Counted from the first letter of the stretch, positions 1 to 7,907 are shown. The stretch is 49,190 nucleotides of DNA from Rhabdonatronobacter sediminivivens (GCF_013415485.1 NZ_JACBXS010000028.1:1-49190), one strand, 5' to 3'. The notes: generated from the letters alone by a model not told the origin. Translations and numbers: made by a program.

Positions 1-1
1 A

Positions 2-274
2 GACCGCAGAGGCCGCCTAACCATGATCCCGGCAGCGCTGCCCCGACCCGATTTCAACATTCATCGGGACATCCCCGTGTTGCGCGCGGCGGTCAGGTTG
101 GAAAGCGTGCACCAGCCCCGCTGGATCTTTCTCGATGCCGAAGCCGATCTGTCGGGCATCTCCCGCACCAATACCAGTGTCGAAACCGGTGTCCGTATCG
201 ACTCAATCGCTTCTGGCCTGAGCGAAGTCAACATGATCGGAATCCTGTTGGGCAACATGCAGGAGTATGCCTGA
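2..274 (+). CDS. C-terminal fragment of a large dockerin-tail protein (partial or decayed)
   Basis: The frame is open from the window edge to a TGA at 272-274; the first ATG is at 23. From about position 77 the product (VLRAAVRLES, then PRWIFLDAEADLSGI and a LLGNMQEYA end) closely matches the last ~65 residues of the giant repeat protein encoded at 41539-48492 on the other strand (PRWVFLDAEADLSGI, LLGNMQDFA). Upstream of 77 the match stops and the second dockerin-like helix is not recognisable. This suggests either the tail of a different parent protein running out of the window or a broken remnant. In the giant protein this tail follows dockerin-like helices, so a role as an export or anchoring tail is plausible but only inferred. 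Which of the two explanations is right cannot be decided from this window. Confidence 0.6.
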   Translation, partial: DRRGRLTMIPAALPRPDFNIHRDIPVLRAAVRLESVHQPRWIFLDAEADLSGISRTNTSVETGVRIDSIASGLSEVNMIGILLGNMQEYA

Positions 275-472
275 GCGCCTTGATGCAATCTGCGCGCTAG
301 ACGTTTTCGCTTGCGTTCTGCAATCCCGGAGGGTTCAGCCGCCCCCGACCGGCTGGCACCGGCCGCACCCCCATGCACCGAGCGCTCTTTTTCTAGGACT
401 TCGATCGCACCGCACTTCCCGACGACCCGACCGCACTCCCCACCCGACCGCGCGCACACCACGCGGTAAGTG

Positions 473-498
473 TGTGCTGTGACCAACCACACAGCAGC
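473..498. promoter_or_regulatory. inverted repeat upstream of the XRE regulator, possible operator
   Basis: TGCTGTG (475-481) and CACAGCA (490-496) form a perfect 7-bp inverted repeat with an 8-bp spacer. It ends 11 bases before the chosen ATG of the XRE-type regulator. HTH_3 regulators commonly bind short palindromes in their own promoters, so autoregulation is a reasonable guess. No experimental or comparative support is available here. Confidence 0.35.
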
Positions 499-507
499 GA
501 GCACAGC

Positions 508-903
508 ATGAACCCTTACGAGAATACCCCAACCGCGAAACTGATCGCAGACCGCGTCCGTGACCTGTCGCATCGCAAGACCCAGGCCGAGATCGCCTCC
601 GAGGCGGGCTTCGCAAACGCGAACATGATGACCTTTCTCAAGAACGGGCGCAACAAGGTGCCGCTCGACCGGGTGCCTTCGCTTGCGAAGGCGCTGGAGG
701 TCGATCCTGCGATGCTCATGCGTTTGGCGCTGGACCAGGCGGTGGGTGCGACGGCGGCGCAGGCCATCACCGAGATCTTCGGCACGCCCGTCACCCAGAA
801 CGAGCGCGGCTGGCTGGCCGAGATCCGCGACGCTTCCGACAACAGCGACCCGCGTCTGACCGGACGCGCCCGCACGGCGCTCAGGGGGATCTTCGGCAAA
901 TGA
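508..903 (+). CDS. XRE-family helix-turn-helix DNA-binding protein
   Basis: 131 residues from the ATG at 508; the frame could begin at 472, but that would add 12 residues unlike an HTH protein and lie across the inverted repeat. The N-terminal ~65 residues look like a lambda-repressor-type HTH: TQAEIASEAGFANANMMTFL supplies the two helices, followed by NGRNKVPLDRVPSLAKALEVD, the typical third/fourth helix region (ALEVDPAMLMRLALDQA). The C-terminal half is unassigned. No strong Shine-Dalgarno is visible at either start. It is followed 64 bases later by a small gene on the same strand. Such regulators are common in accessory regions of Rhodobacterales; its targets cannot be read from the sequence. 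Confidence 0.8.
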   Translation: MNPYENTPTAKLIADRVRDLSHRKTQAEIASEAGFANANMMTFLKNGRNKVPLDRVPSLAKALEVDPAMLMRLALDQAVGATAAQAITEIFGTPVTQNERGWLAEIRDASDNSDPRLTGRARTALRGIFGK

Positions 904-967
904 CCTGTGACTTGATCTCTCATGTGCGGGGACCGGCGGGTCCGCTGGGACCGCGGGACCGGTTCGC

Positions 968-1180
968 ATGACCCGGCGCGACATGGACGACACCACCTTC
1001 ACGCTCCCCACGGCCCCGTCCGGGTCGTGGGAGGAGCTGACCCCGAACGAGCGCGCGTGGATAGAGTTCATCCGCATCATCTCCTGCGGCAGCGACCCCA
1101 GGGTCACGCCTGCAAGGATCCACGCGCTGCGTGAGGCGCTCGACATGGGACGGGAGGGCGCGGGACGGGGCGGCGGCTGA
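968..1180 (+). CDS. small hypothetical protein downstream of the XRE regulator
   Basis: 70 residues from the ATG at 968; a second in-frame ATG at 983 would give 65. The body has a protein-like composition with an amphipathic helical stretch (NERAWIEFIRIISCGSDPR, then TPARIHALREAL), and ends in a Gly/Arg-rich tail. No signal peptide, membrane segment or known motif is recognised. It lies 64 bases after the HTH gene on the same strand, so co-transcription is possible. The reading could also be chance in GC-rich DNA; the position after a regulator and the sensible helix argue mildly for a real gene. Confidence 0.5.
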   Translation: MTRRDMDDTTFTLPTAPSGSWEELTPNERAWIEFIRIISCGSDPRVTPARIHALREALDMGREGAGRGGG

Positions 1181-1545
1181 GGCGCGCTCGGAGGCCGGGT
1201 CAGCCTTTTCCTAGGTGCAGGGCAGATGAGAGGGGAACCACACGAGCGGTCCTGTCCCGTTCCTTTGAGCCGGACACGTAGCGCGTGAGAAGCCGAGCGT
1301 CAGGCTGGAGCGCAGGACGGTCGGCGGTGGTGGGCTGGTGTGTTTCGGCAGACTCCTGGGAGCGCAGCCATGGCACGAGCCGTCAGCTATCCGAATCGAA
1401 CTGCTCGGTCGGCACCTTGTCGGTCTTGACCGTCGTCATGACCTGGCGTCGAGATTCCTGTGGTCCGGATTTCTGATCCGGGTAACTGTTCCGGAGCCGC
1501 CCGAGGTCGAATTTCAAGTCACTGATTTAATTAATTTTTATGATC
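1181..1545. other. gene-poor stretch between the small accessory genes and tRNA-Pro
   Basis: No convincing gene is seen in these 365 bases. An AT-rich patch (1521-1541) lies just beyond the 3' end of the tRNA. On the minus strand a short open frame ends with a TGA at 1383-1385 and reads ...TTVKTDKVPTEQFDSDS; it looks protein-like but lacks a start codon and may be the remnant of a gene. No duplicate of the tRNA 3' end was found here, so an attachment site is not proven. Confidence 0.4.
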
Positions 1546-1622
1546 TGGTCGGAGTGAGAGGATTCGAACCTCCGGCCCCTGCCTCCCGAAGACAGTGCTC
1601 TACCAGGCTGAGCTACACTCCG
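1546..1622 (-). tRNA. tRNA-Pro, anticodon CGG
   Basis: Reading the minus strand, the 7-bp acceptor arms CGGAGTG and CACTCCG pair perfectly, followed by an A discriminator and an encoded CCA. The D arm (TAGCTCAGCCTGGTAGAGCA), an anticodon stem CTGTC/GGCAG with one G-U pair and loop TTCGGGA, and the T arm containing GGTTCGAATCC are all present. The loop places CGG at positions 34-36, reading the proline codon CCG. Length is 77 nt. The accessory-looking segment abuts its 3' end, the usual side for integrating elements. Confidence 0.97.
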
Positions 1623-1718
1623 AACCGATGCGGGCGGGTTACCCCGGGTGCGGGGGTTTTGCAAGGGGTTTGTCAGCCCGTGGGGGCGCCGCGCGCGGGT
1701 CGCGTGCGGCGCCCTGGG

Positions 1719-3140
1719 TCAGTCTTCTTGCCGCAGGCCGCGGCCGTGGCCGGAATGCCCGCCTGCGACCTCTTCGGTTGCCTCGGCGGGGAGTTCGTGC
1801 GGCAGGATCAGATTCAGCACAAGGGCAATCACCGTTGCGGGCAGCAGCCCTGTCACCAGCAGCACCCGCAGGGTTTCGGGGACATGCTGCAACGCGCCGG
1901 GTTCCAGCTGCAGGCCCAAGCCAACCGACAGCGCCACCGCAAAGATCACCATGTTGCGGCGGTTCCAGATCACATCGGACAGCATGTTGATCCCGGCGGC
2001 GCAGACCATGCCGAACATGACCACCACACCGCCGCCCAGAACCTCGATCGGGACCGAGGCGACCACGGCGCCGATCTTGGGGATCAGCCCGCAGACAATC
2101 AGGAACACCGCGCCGATGGTGGCGACATGGCGGCTCATCACGCCGGTCATGGCGATCAGGCCCACGTTCTGCGAGAAAGAGGTGTTGGGCAGCGCGCCGA
2201 AGGCCCCGGCGATGAAGGAGCCGATGCCGTCGGCATAGGTGGCGCCTGCGACCTCGGTATCGGTGGCCTCGCGCCCGGCGCCGGCCTTGGTGATGCCCGA
2301 GACATCGCCCACGGTCTCGATCGCCGAGACAAAGGCCATGAGGCAGAAGCCGACGATGGCCGCGACCGAGAATTCGAAGCCGAAGGGCAGGGGGGCGGGC
2401 ACCTGCACCCAGGCGGCGGTCTGGACCGGGGCAAAGCTGACCTGCCCGGTGGCAACAGCCACCAGGTAGCCCGCGATCAGGCCGATCAGCACGGCGGCCA
2501 CGGACCAGATGCCGCGGGCAAAGAACTTCATGCCCAGTGTGACGAAGATCACCACCAGCGCCAGCGACCAGCTGGACCAGTTGCCATAGGCCTCGGTGCC
2601 CATGGCGGGCACACCGCCTGCGGAATACTGGATGCCCACGCGCACCAGCGCCAGGCCGATCATCAGCACCACCAGCCCGGTGATCAGCGGCGGCAGGGCA
2701 AAGCGGATGCGCCCGATCACCGTGCCCAGAACCGCGTGGAACAGCCCGCCTGCCAGCACGCCGCAGGCGATGATGCCCATCGCCTCGACCCCCTTGCCCG
2801 CGACCAGCGGGATCATGATGGGAATGAAGGCAAAGGACGTGCCCTGCACGATGGGCAGGCGCGACCCCACGGGCCCGGCGCCGATGGTCTGGATCAGCGT
2901 GGCCGCGCCCGCAAAGAGCATGGACATCTGGATCATGTAGGTCATGTCCGGGAAGCCGAGCGCCCCCTGATCCGACCCGAAGCCGAAGCCTGCGGCCCCG
3001 GCGATGATGATGGCGACGGTGACGTTCGACACGAACATCGCCAGCACATGCTGGATGCCCAGCGGGATCGCCTTGGCAAGGGGGGGTGTGTAGTTCGGAT
3101 CGCGCAGCTGCGCTGGCGTTCCGAGGGACGTATCGGCCAT
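1719..3140 (-). CDS. NCS2-family purine (urate/xanthine) permease
   Basis: 473 residues with the many hydrophobic segments expected of the 14-helix nucleobase-cation symporter-2 (UraA/XanQ/PucJ) family. The family signature is visible as SQNVGLIAMTGVMSRHVA around residues 300-320, and the N-terminal PLAKAIPLGIQHVLAMF segment is typical. The ATG at 3140 is preceded by AGGAGG at good spacing. It is the last gene of the minus-strand run PuuE-UraD, AllE, AllA, permease, so uptake of urate, xanthine or a similar purine is the likely role. The sequence alone does not distinguish substrates. The C-terminal tail is short, charged and His-rich. Confidence 0.92.
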   Translation of the reverse strand: MADTSLGTPAQLRDPNYTPPLAKAIPLGIQHVLAMFVSNVTVAIIIAGAAGFGFGSDQGALGFPDMTYMIQMSMLFAGAATLIQTIGAGPVGSRLPIVQGTSFAFIPIMIPLVAGKGVEAMGIIACGVLAGGLFHAVLGTVIGRIRFALPPLITGLVVLMIGLALVRVGIQYSAGGVPAMGTEAYGNWSSWSLALVVIFVTLGMKFFARGIWSVAAVLIGLIAGYLVAVATGQVSFAPVQTAAWVQVPAPLPFGFEFSVAAIVGFCLMAFVSAIETVGDVSGITKAGAGREATDTEVAGATYADGIGSFIAGAFGALPNTSFSQNVGLIAMTGVMSRHVATIGAVFLIVCGLIPKIGAVVASVPIEVLGGGVVVMFGMVCAAGINMLSDVIWNRRNMVIFAVALSVGLGLQLEPGALQHVPETLRVLLVTGLLPATVIALVLNLILPHELPAEATEEVAGGHSGHGRGLRQED

Positions 3141-3221
3141 GGGGGATTCCTCCTCTCCCGGTTGGATGGTGGCTGGCGCGCGCCTCCTCTGCGTGCGGCG
3201 GCCGCCTGCGGGTGCCCGGGT

Positions 3222-3725
3222 TCAGCCCGGATCTGTGGATTGGATGATGGTCCAGGGGGTATCGAACCAGTGTTCTTCAAGGTTCTCGCCCGGCCCGATC
3301 CGGTCGACCACTGCGAAGCGCCCGGGTGCGGCCAGCGGGGTCAGCACCCCGTGCCAGATGCCGCGGTGCAGGTTGATCCCCTGGGTGCCATCGGTGAGGA
3401 AGGCGCGCGGGATGCCGGGCTGGCCCTGGATATCGGGGGCGGTGATCACCAGAAACGGGTGTTCATGCATGGGGATGAAGGACTGGGCGCCATCGGGGTG
3501 GCGTTCGACCATCTCCAGCGGGTAGGGCAGGGTGCGGGGCTGGGCCAGAAAGAGCGAGACACCGGCCCGGCCATCGGTGCCGAAATCCAGCCGCGCGCGG
3601 TCATGGAAGCGCCCGCAAAGCCCCTGGTTGATGATCCTGTCCGGGCTGCCTGCGCAGTCGAGCACATCGCCGAAGGGCGCGAAGGCGGAAGCGGTCAGCG
3701 GTTCGGTGCGTAGGGTGCGGGGCAT
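3222..3725 (-). CDS. allA: ureidoglycolate lyase
   Basis: 167 residues from ATG 3725 (MPRTLRTEPLTASAFAPFGD). It belongs to the AllA cupin-like family, which splits (S)-ureidoglycolate into glyoxylate and urea, the last step of allantoin breakdown. Visible family features are FAPFGDVLD near the N-terminus, the ERHPDGAQSFIPM strand, and the GINLHRGIWHG motif followed by FAVVDRIGPG. AGGA lies 7 bases before the start. The open frame extends upstream on the minus strand, but that extension is arginine/serine/alanine-rich nonsense overlapping AllE. A palindromic repeat element (3797-3863) separates it from allE, and the permease follows 81 bases downstream. Confidence 0.93.
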   Translation of the reverse strand: MPRTLRTEPLTASAFAPFGDVLDCAGSPDRIINQGLCGRFHDRARLDFGTDGRAGVSLFLAQPRTLPYPLEMVERHPDGAQSFIPMHEHPFLVITAPDIQGQPGIPRAFLTDGTQGINLHRGIWHGVLTPLAAPGRFAVVDRIGPGENLEEHWFDTPWTIIQSTDPG

Positions 3726-3796
3726 GGCAGGATCCTGTCGGTTGCAAGACGGAGCGCGCGTGCCGCGCGCAAGCCTTCTGGCCCTTCGGGCGGTGG

Positions 3797-3863
3797 AAGG
3801 GGGCGTTGCCCCCTCTGCGCCCGTTCCGGGCGCTTTCACCCCCGGCGTATTTGAGGCAAGATG
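3797..3863 (+). repeat. palindromic intergenic repeat, family 1, copy A
   Basis: The segment reads GGGGGCGTTGCCCCC, a second small hairpin GCGCCCGTTCCGGGCGC, then CCCCCGGCGTATTTGAGGCA. The same three-part order recurs at 10280-10345 (inverted), 23812-23877 and 31214-31280. It lies in the allE-allA gap within the operon and could act as an RNA stem-loop that alters downstream expression or mRNA stability. Confidence 0.75.
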
Positions 3864-3867
3864 AAGC

Positions 3868-4689
3868 TCAGGCGAAGGGGCGGCCCAGGGCGGGGTGGCG
3901 GTTGACATCCTTGTAGAGCAGGTAGCGGAAGGGTTCGGGGCCGCCGGCGTAGCAGGCCTGGGGGCAGAAGGCGCGCAGCCACATGTAGTCGCCGGCCTCG
4001 ACCTCGACCCAGTCGCGGTTGAGGCGGTAGACGCCCTTGCCCTGGAGCACGAAGAGCCCGTGTTCCATGACATGGGTTTCCTCGAACGGGATGACGCCGC
4101 CGGGTTGCAGGGTGACGAGGGTCATGTGCATGTCATGGCGCAGGTCCGTGGGGTCCACGAAGCGGGTGGTGGCCCAGGCGCCATTCGTATCGGGCATGGG
4201 CGTGGGGGCGGTGGTGCTGTCATGGGCGATGACGGGTTCGGGCGGGGTCAGGCCCGGCGCCGGTTGCCAGCGTTTGCGGACCCAGTGCAGGCGCGCGGTG
4301 GATTTTGCGTGAAGCTGCCAGTCGGCGCCGGGGGGGATCCAGGCGAAGCTGCCGGGGGTGAGGGAGTGGGTGGTGCTGCCGAGGGTGAGTTCGGCGCTAC
4401 CGTCGGTGAGGAACAGCGCGCCCTGCGCCGTGGGGTCCGGTTCAGGGGTGGTGGAGCCGCCGCCGGGCGCGATCTCCATCACGTAATGGGCGAAAGTTTC
4501 GGCGAAGCCGGACAGCGGGCGGGCGATGATCCAGGCGCGGGTATCGTGCCAGCCGGGCAGGAGCGAGGTGGTGATGTCAGAAAAGGTGCCACGGGGGAGG
4601 ACGGCGTAAGCCTCGGTAAAGGTGGCGCGGCCGGTATGGAGCGCGGTCTGGGGGGGCAGGCCGCCGGTGGGGCTGTAATAGGTGGTCAT
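3868..4689 (-). CDS. allE: (S)-ureidoglycine aminohydrolase (bicupin)
   Basis: 273 residues, the usual length for AllE/YlbA. It releases ammonia from (S)-ureidoglycine to give (S)-ureidoglycolate, the substrate of AllA. Two cupin domains can be seen. The N-terminal one spans about residues 55-135 (FAHYVMEIAPGGGS, then GSFAWIPPG). The C-terminal metal-binding one spans about 185-260 (MTLVTLQPGGVIPFEETHVMEHGLF, with E, H and H ligands, then AGDYMWLRAFCPQACYAGG). Its start overlaps the stop of the PuuE-UraD gene by 4 nt (ATGA arrangement), implying translational coupling. Homologues are sometimes labelled allantoicase, but the bicupin structure indicates AllE. Confidence 0.93.
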   Translation of the reverse strand: MTTYYSPTGGLPPQTALHTGRATFTEAYAVLPRGTFSDITTSLLPGWHDTRAWIIARPLSGFAETFAHYVMEIAPGGGSTTPEPDPTAQGALFLTDGSAELTLGSTTHSLTPGSFAWIPPGADWQLHAKSTARLHWVRKRWQPAPGLTPPEPVIAHDSTTAPTPMPDTNGAWATTRFVDPTDLRHDMHMTLVTLQPGGVIPFEETHVMEHGLFVLQGKGVYRLNRDWVEVEAGDYMWLRAFCPQACYAGGPEPFRYLLYKDVNRHPALGRPFA

Positions 4690-6101
4690 GGCAGGATGTC
4701 CTTGAGCCGCAATTCGGCGATGCGTTCGACCTGCGCGCAGGCGGTGGCGAATTCGGTGTCGGTGTCATTGTCGATGCGTTGCTGGAAGGCGGCAAGGATG
4801 CCCGGTTTGTCATGGTCGCGCACGGCGATGATGAAGGGGAAGCCATGTTTTGCCACATAGTCGGTGTTCAGGCGCTGGAAGGTGGCGCGTTCGTCATCGG
4901 TCAGCGCGTCCAGCCCGGCGCTGGCCTGTTCGGCGGTGGAATCCGCCGTCAGCCGTTTTGCCGCGGCCAGCTTGCCCGCCAGATCCGGGTGGGCGGTGAG
5001 CACGCCCAGGCGTTCCTCCCGACTGGCGGCCCGGAACATGCGGGCCAGCGCGCTGTGCAGTCCTGTGGCGCTGTCATGGGCGGGGCCAAGCTCCAGCGCG
5101 TGGGCGCGTTCAGCGATCCAGGGAGAGTGTTCGAAGATGCCGCCGAAGCGGGCCACGAAGGTCTCGCGGTCCATGGCGCTGGGCCGTTCGCGGCGTTTGT
5201 GCGGGTGGGTGGCGGCCCAGTGGCGGGCGATGTCGATGCGCCGGGCGAACCAGACCCCCTGATGCGCCTGCACATGGTCCAGAAAGCGGATCAGCCCGGC
5301 CAGCTTGCCCGGGCGGCCGATCAGGCGGCAATGCAGGCCGATGCTGAGCATCTTTGGCGCGCCCGCTTCGCCTTCGGCATAGAGCACATCGAAGGCATCG
5401 CGCAGGTAGCTTTCGAAATCGCCCCCCGTGACCCAGCCGGGGGCGGTGGCGAAGCGCATGTCATTGGCCTCCAGCGTGTAGGGGATGACCAGTTGGTCGC
5501 GGTCGCCGATTTCGACCCAATGGGGCAGGTCGTCGTCATAGGTGTCCGAGATCCAGTCGAAGGCACCGGTTTCCGCAGTCAGGCGGACGGTGTTGATGGA
5601 ACAGCGCCCTGTATACCAGCCCTGCGGGGGGGTGCCGGTGACCTCCGTGTGCAGGCGGATGGCCTCATGGATGGATGCGCGTTCCTCGGGTTCGGGCATG
5701 TCCTTGTGTTCGACCCATTTCAGGCCGTGGCTGGCGATCTCCCAATCGGCGGATTTCATGGCGGCCACCTGTTCGGGGCTGCGGGCCAGGGCGCTGGCCA
5801 CGCCATAGATGGTCACCGGCAGGCCACGCGCGGTGAACAGCCGGTGCAGCCGCCAGAACCCGGCGCGGGCGCCATAGTCATAGATCGATTCCATGTTCCA
5901 GTGGCGCTGTCCCGGCCAGGGCTGGGCGCCGGGGATGTCGGACAGGAACCCTTCGGAGGCCGCATCGCCGTGCAACAGGCAGTTCTCGCCGCCCTCTTCA
6001 TAGTTCAGAACCAGCGAGATGGCGATCTTCGCGCCACCGGGCCAGCGCGGGTCCGGGGGGGTGGCGCCATATCCGGTCAGGTTGCGGGGGTAACGGGTCA
6101 C
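4686..6101 (-). CDS. puuE: allantoinase (PuuE type) fused to OHCU decarboxylase (UraD)
   Basis: 471 residues from a GTG at 6101, chosen because GGAGG lies 7 bases upstream and the product then begins MTRYPRNLTGYG as in PuuE. Residues 1-~300 are the polysaccharide-deacetylase-like, metal-independent allantoinase (ISLVLNYEEGGE, IYDYGARAGFWRL, WEIASHGLKWVEH), hydrolysing allantoin to allantoate. Residues ~305-471 are 2-oxo-4-hydroxy-4-carboxy-5-ureidoimidazoline decarboxylase (FGGIFEHSPWIAERA with the catalytic His, HPDLAGKLA, then FQRLNTDYVAKHGFPFIIAV). The second domain acts upstream of the first: UraD makes S-allantoin and PuuE uses it. Promoter sequence probably lies in the 150-bp gap shared with uraH. 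Confidence 0.94.
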   Translation of the reverse strand: MTRYPRNLTGYGATPPDPRWPGGAKIAISLVLNYEEGGENCLLHGDAASEGFLSDIPGAQPWPGQRHWNMESIYDYGARAGFWRLHRLFTARGLPVTIYGVASALARSPEQVAAMKSADWEIASHGLKWVEHKDMPEPEERASIHEAIRLHTEVTGTPPQGWYTGRCSINTVRLTAETGAFDWISDTYDDDLPHWVEIGDRDQLVIPYTLEANDMRFATAPGWVTGGDFESYLRDAFDVLYAEGEAGAPKMLSIGLHCRLIGRPGKLAGLIRFLDHVQAHQGVWFARRIDIARHWAATHPHKRRERPSAMDRETFVARFGGIFEHSPWIAERAHALELGPAHDSATGLHSALARMFRAASREERLGVLTAHPDLAGKLAAAKRLTADSTAEQASAGLDALTDDERATFQRLNTDYVAKHGFPFIIAVRDHDKPGILAAFQQRIDNDTDTEFATACAQVERIAELRLKDILP

Positions 6102-6251
6102 GTGCGGGCCTCCGGTTGCGATGATTATCTGGTAACGCAAAACAATCAGAAATTTATTCAGGGAATTTTTGAAAGAGCTTTCGTGCGGACGGGCTTCATT
6201 CCACGGCCTGTCTGCGGCACAACAGGGCGTTCCGAAGCAGGAGGCGATGCA
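6102..6251. promoter_or_regulatory. divergent promoter region between puuE-uraD and uraH
   Basis: 150 bases separate two divergent purine-degradation genes. The stretch 6117-6175 is clearly richer in A and T than its surroundings, as expected for promoters. No single -35/-10 pair stands out, and no operator can be named. Confidence 0.5.
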
Positions 6252-6608
6252 ATGGCCGGATTTCTGACCACCCATGTTCTGGACACCGCCCGGGGGTGCC
6301 CGGCGCAGGGGTTGAAGATCACGCTTTACCGGATCGACAGAGGCGGGCGCGAAAGGATTGCCGAAACCGTGACCAATGCGGATGGGCGCACCGACAGCCC
6401 GATCCTGCCGCAGGAGCGGTTTGCTGTAGGGGAGTATGAGCTGGTCTTTGCCGCCGGGGATTATCTGCGCGCCAGCGGGCAGGCCGGGGCCGCGCCGCTG
6501 TTCCTGGACCAGGTGCCGATCCGTTTCGGCATGTCCGAGGGGGACAGCCACTATCATGTGCCGCTTTTGCTATCGCCCTATGGGTATTCCACCTATCGCG
6601 GCAGTTGA
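6252..6608 (+). CDS. uraH: 5-hydroxyisourate hydrolase
   Basis: 118 residues of the transthyretin-related family that hydrolyses 5-hydroxyisourate, the PuuD product, to OHCU, the UraD substrate. The N-terminal LTTHVLDTARGCPAQ carries the first active-site His, the HYHVPLLLSPYGY strand the second, and the chain ends exactly in the diagnostic YRGS motif. ATG 6252 has AGGAGG seven bases upstream. A larger open frame runs through from 4779 but is the antisense of PuuE-UraD. It lies divergent from puuE-uraD and 57 bases before a glycosyltransferase gene on the same strand. Confidence 0.95.
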   Translation: MAGFLTTHVLDTARGCPAQGLKITLYRIDRGGRERIAETVTNADGRTDSPILPQERFAVGEYELVFAAGDYLRASGQAGAAPLFLDQVPIRFGMSEGDSHYHVPLLLSPYGYSTYRGS

Positions 6609-6643
6609 TCCATTGACCCCGCAGGCCCCTGCGCGGATACTGC

Positions 6644-6665
6644 GCAGGCCGTAACGGGGGCCTGC
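6644..6665 (+). promoter_or_regulatory. hairpin immediately before the glycosyltransferase start codon
   Basis: GCAGGCC (6644-6650) and GGCCTGC (6659-6665) are perfect 7-bp arms with an 8-base loop, ending at the base before ATG 6666. In RNA this would enclose the only G-rich ribosome-binding segment. It may limit translation or be incidental in GC-rich DNA. Confidence 0.4.
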
Positions 6666-7907
6666 ATGTCCGATACGATCCTGCTTTACCTTCCTGTTGC
6701 GCTGCACCGCCAGGATGGTGAACTTTACCTTGAAGATCAGGCCTGTAACGGGTTGCGGCTGTGGGCCGAGCATTTCGACCGGGTGCTGGTGCTGCAGCCG
6801 CTGTCATCGGCCCCGCCGCCGCCCAACTGGGTGCCGCTGGACCGGATCGGCCCGGCGCGGGCGCGGGTAGACTTCATCACCCTGCCCGAGTGCTGGCGCC
6901 CGCTGCCGTTCCTGATGGCGCTGCCGCGCTGCCTGCCGGTGATCCGCGGTGCCATTGCGCGGGCGGATCGGCTGGGCTTTGCCATTGGCGGGCTGGTCGG
7001 GGACTGGGGCAGTATCGCCGCCTGGTGCGCGCATCGGATGGGCAAGCCCTTCTACGTCTGGACCGACCGGGTTGAAAGCGAGGTGGTGCGCCGCACCGCC
7101 GCGCGCCAGCCCTGGCGGCGGCGGCTGCGCGCGCATCTGGAGCACCGCCCCATGGCCTGGGCGGAACGCGCGCTGATCCGGCGCGCGGCGCTGGGCCTGT
7201 TCCATGGGCGCGAGACATTCGAGGCATACGCCCCCCATTGCCGCAATCCGCATCTGGTCCATGACATTCATCTGGCGCGGGCGGATCATGTCAGCGAAGA
7301 CGCCTTGCAGGCCAAGCTGGACAGCGTCGGCGAGGGGCCGCTGCGGATTGTCTATGTGGGGCGGGCCGATGCCATGAAGGGCGCCCAGGACTGGCTGGAC
7401 GTGCTGGAGGCATTGGCCCGCAAAGGGGTGGCGTTTCATGCCCGGTGGCTGGGGACTGGCCCTGCGCTTGAGACCATGCGCGCGCGGGTGGCGGGCGGGC
7501 CGCTGGCAGGGATGGTGGACCTGCCGGGGCATGTGCAGGCGCGCGCCACGGTGCTGGAGGCCTTGCGCACGGCGCATATGATGCTGTTCTGCCACAAGAC
7601 CCCCGAAAGCCCGCGCTGCCTGATCGAGGCGCTGGCCTCGGCCTGTCCGATCGTGGGCTATGGCTGCGCCTTTTCGCGCGATCTGATTGCCGGGCATGGG
7701 GGCGGGGCGTTGGTGGCGCGCGATGACGTGGGGGCGCTGGCCGCGCGGGTGGCGGAACTGGCCTCGGACCGCGCCGCGCTGGTGGATCTGATCGCGCGCG
7801 CCCGGCATGATGGCGCAGGCTTTCATGATGAGGCGGTTTTTGCGCACCGTGCCGCCCTGATCCGCGAACATCTGCCTCTGGCGCGTGAAGTGTCGGTGGC
7901 AAGGTGA
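6666..7907 (+). CDS. glycosyltransferase, GT4-like (group 1)
   Basis: 413 residues with a GT-B layout. The N-terminal half is loosely conserved; the C-terminal half begins with GPLRIVYVGRADAMKGAQDW (about 225-245, the typical G-R-x-x-x-x-K-G loop), and has the nucleotide-sugar donor motif ESPRCLIEALASACPIVGYG near residues 318-337. No signal peptide is visible; an internal Arg-rich amphipathic segment (WRRRLRAHLEHRP) may touch the membrane. Acceptor and sugar cannot be deduced. It sits inside the urate locus but has no evident link to purine metabolism, so it probably serves envelope polysaccharide synthesis. It converges on the LysR gene. Confidence 0.82.
   Translation: MSDTILLYLPVALHRQDGELYLEDQACNGLRLWAEHFDRVLVLQPLSSAPPPPNWVPLDRIGPARARVDFITLPECWRPLPFLMALPRCLPVIRGAIARADRLGFAIGGLVGDWGSIAAWCAHRMGKPFYVWTDRVESEVVRRTAARQPWRRRLRAHLEHRPMAWAERALIRRAALGLFHGRETFEAYAPHCRNPHLVHDIHLARADHVSEDALQAKLDSVGEGPLRIVYVGRADAMKGAQDWLDVLEALARKGVAFHARWLGTGPALETMRARVAGGPLAGMVDLPGHVQARATVLEALRTAHMMLFCHKTPESPRCLIEALASACPIVGYGCAFSRDLIAGHGGGALVARDDVGALAARVAELASDRAALVDLIARARHDGAGFHDEAVFAHRAALIREHLPLAREVSVAR

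Noticed and set aside
1383..1518. Minus-strand frame ending TEQFDSDS, downstream of tRNA-Pro, as an integrase end
   Set aside because: It has no start codon and no recombinase catalytic residues; it is kept only as an unexplained protein-like stretch.
1338..3713. A 791-codon open frame on the plus strand over the NCS2 permease
   Set aside because: It is antisense to the permease and allA, with a His/Gln/Asp/Gly-rich composition typical of the complement of high-GC coding DNA, and it runs straight across the tRNA gene.
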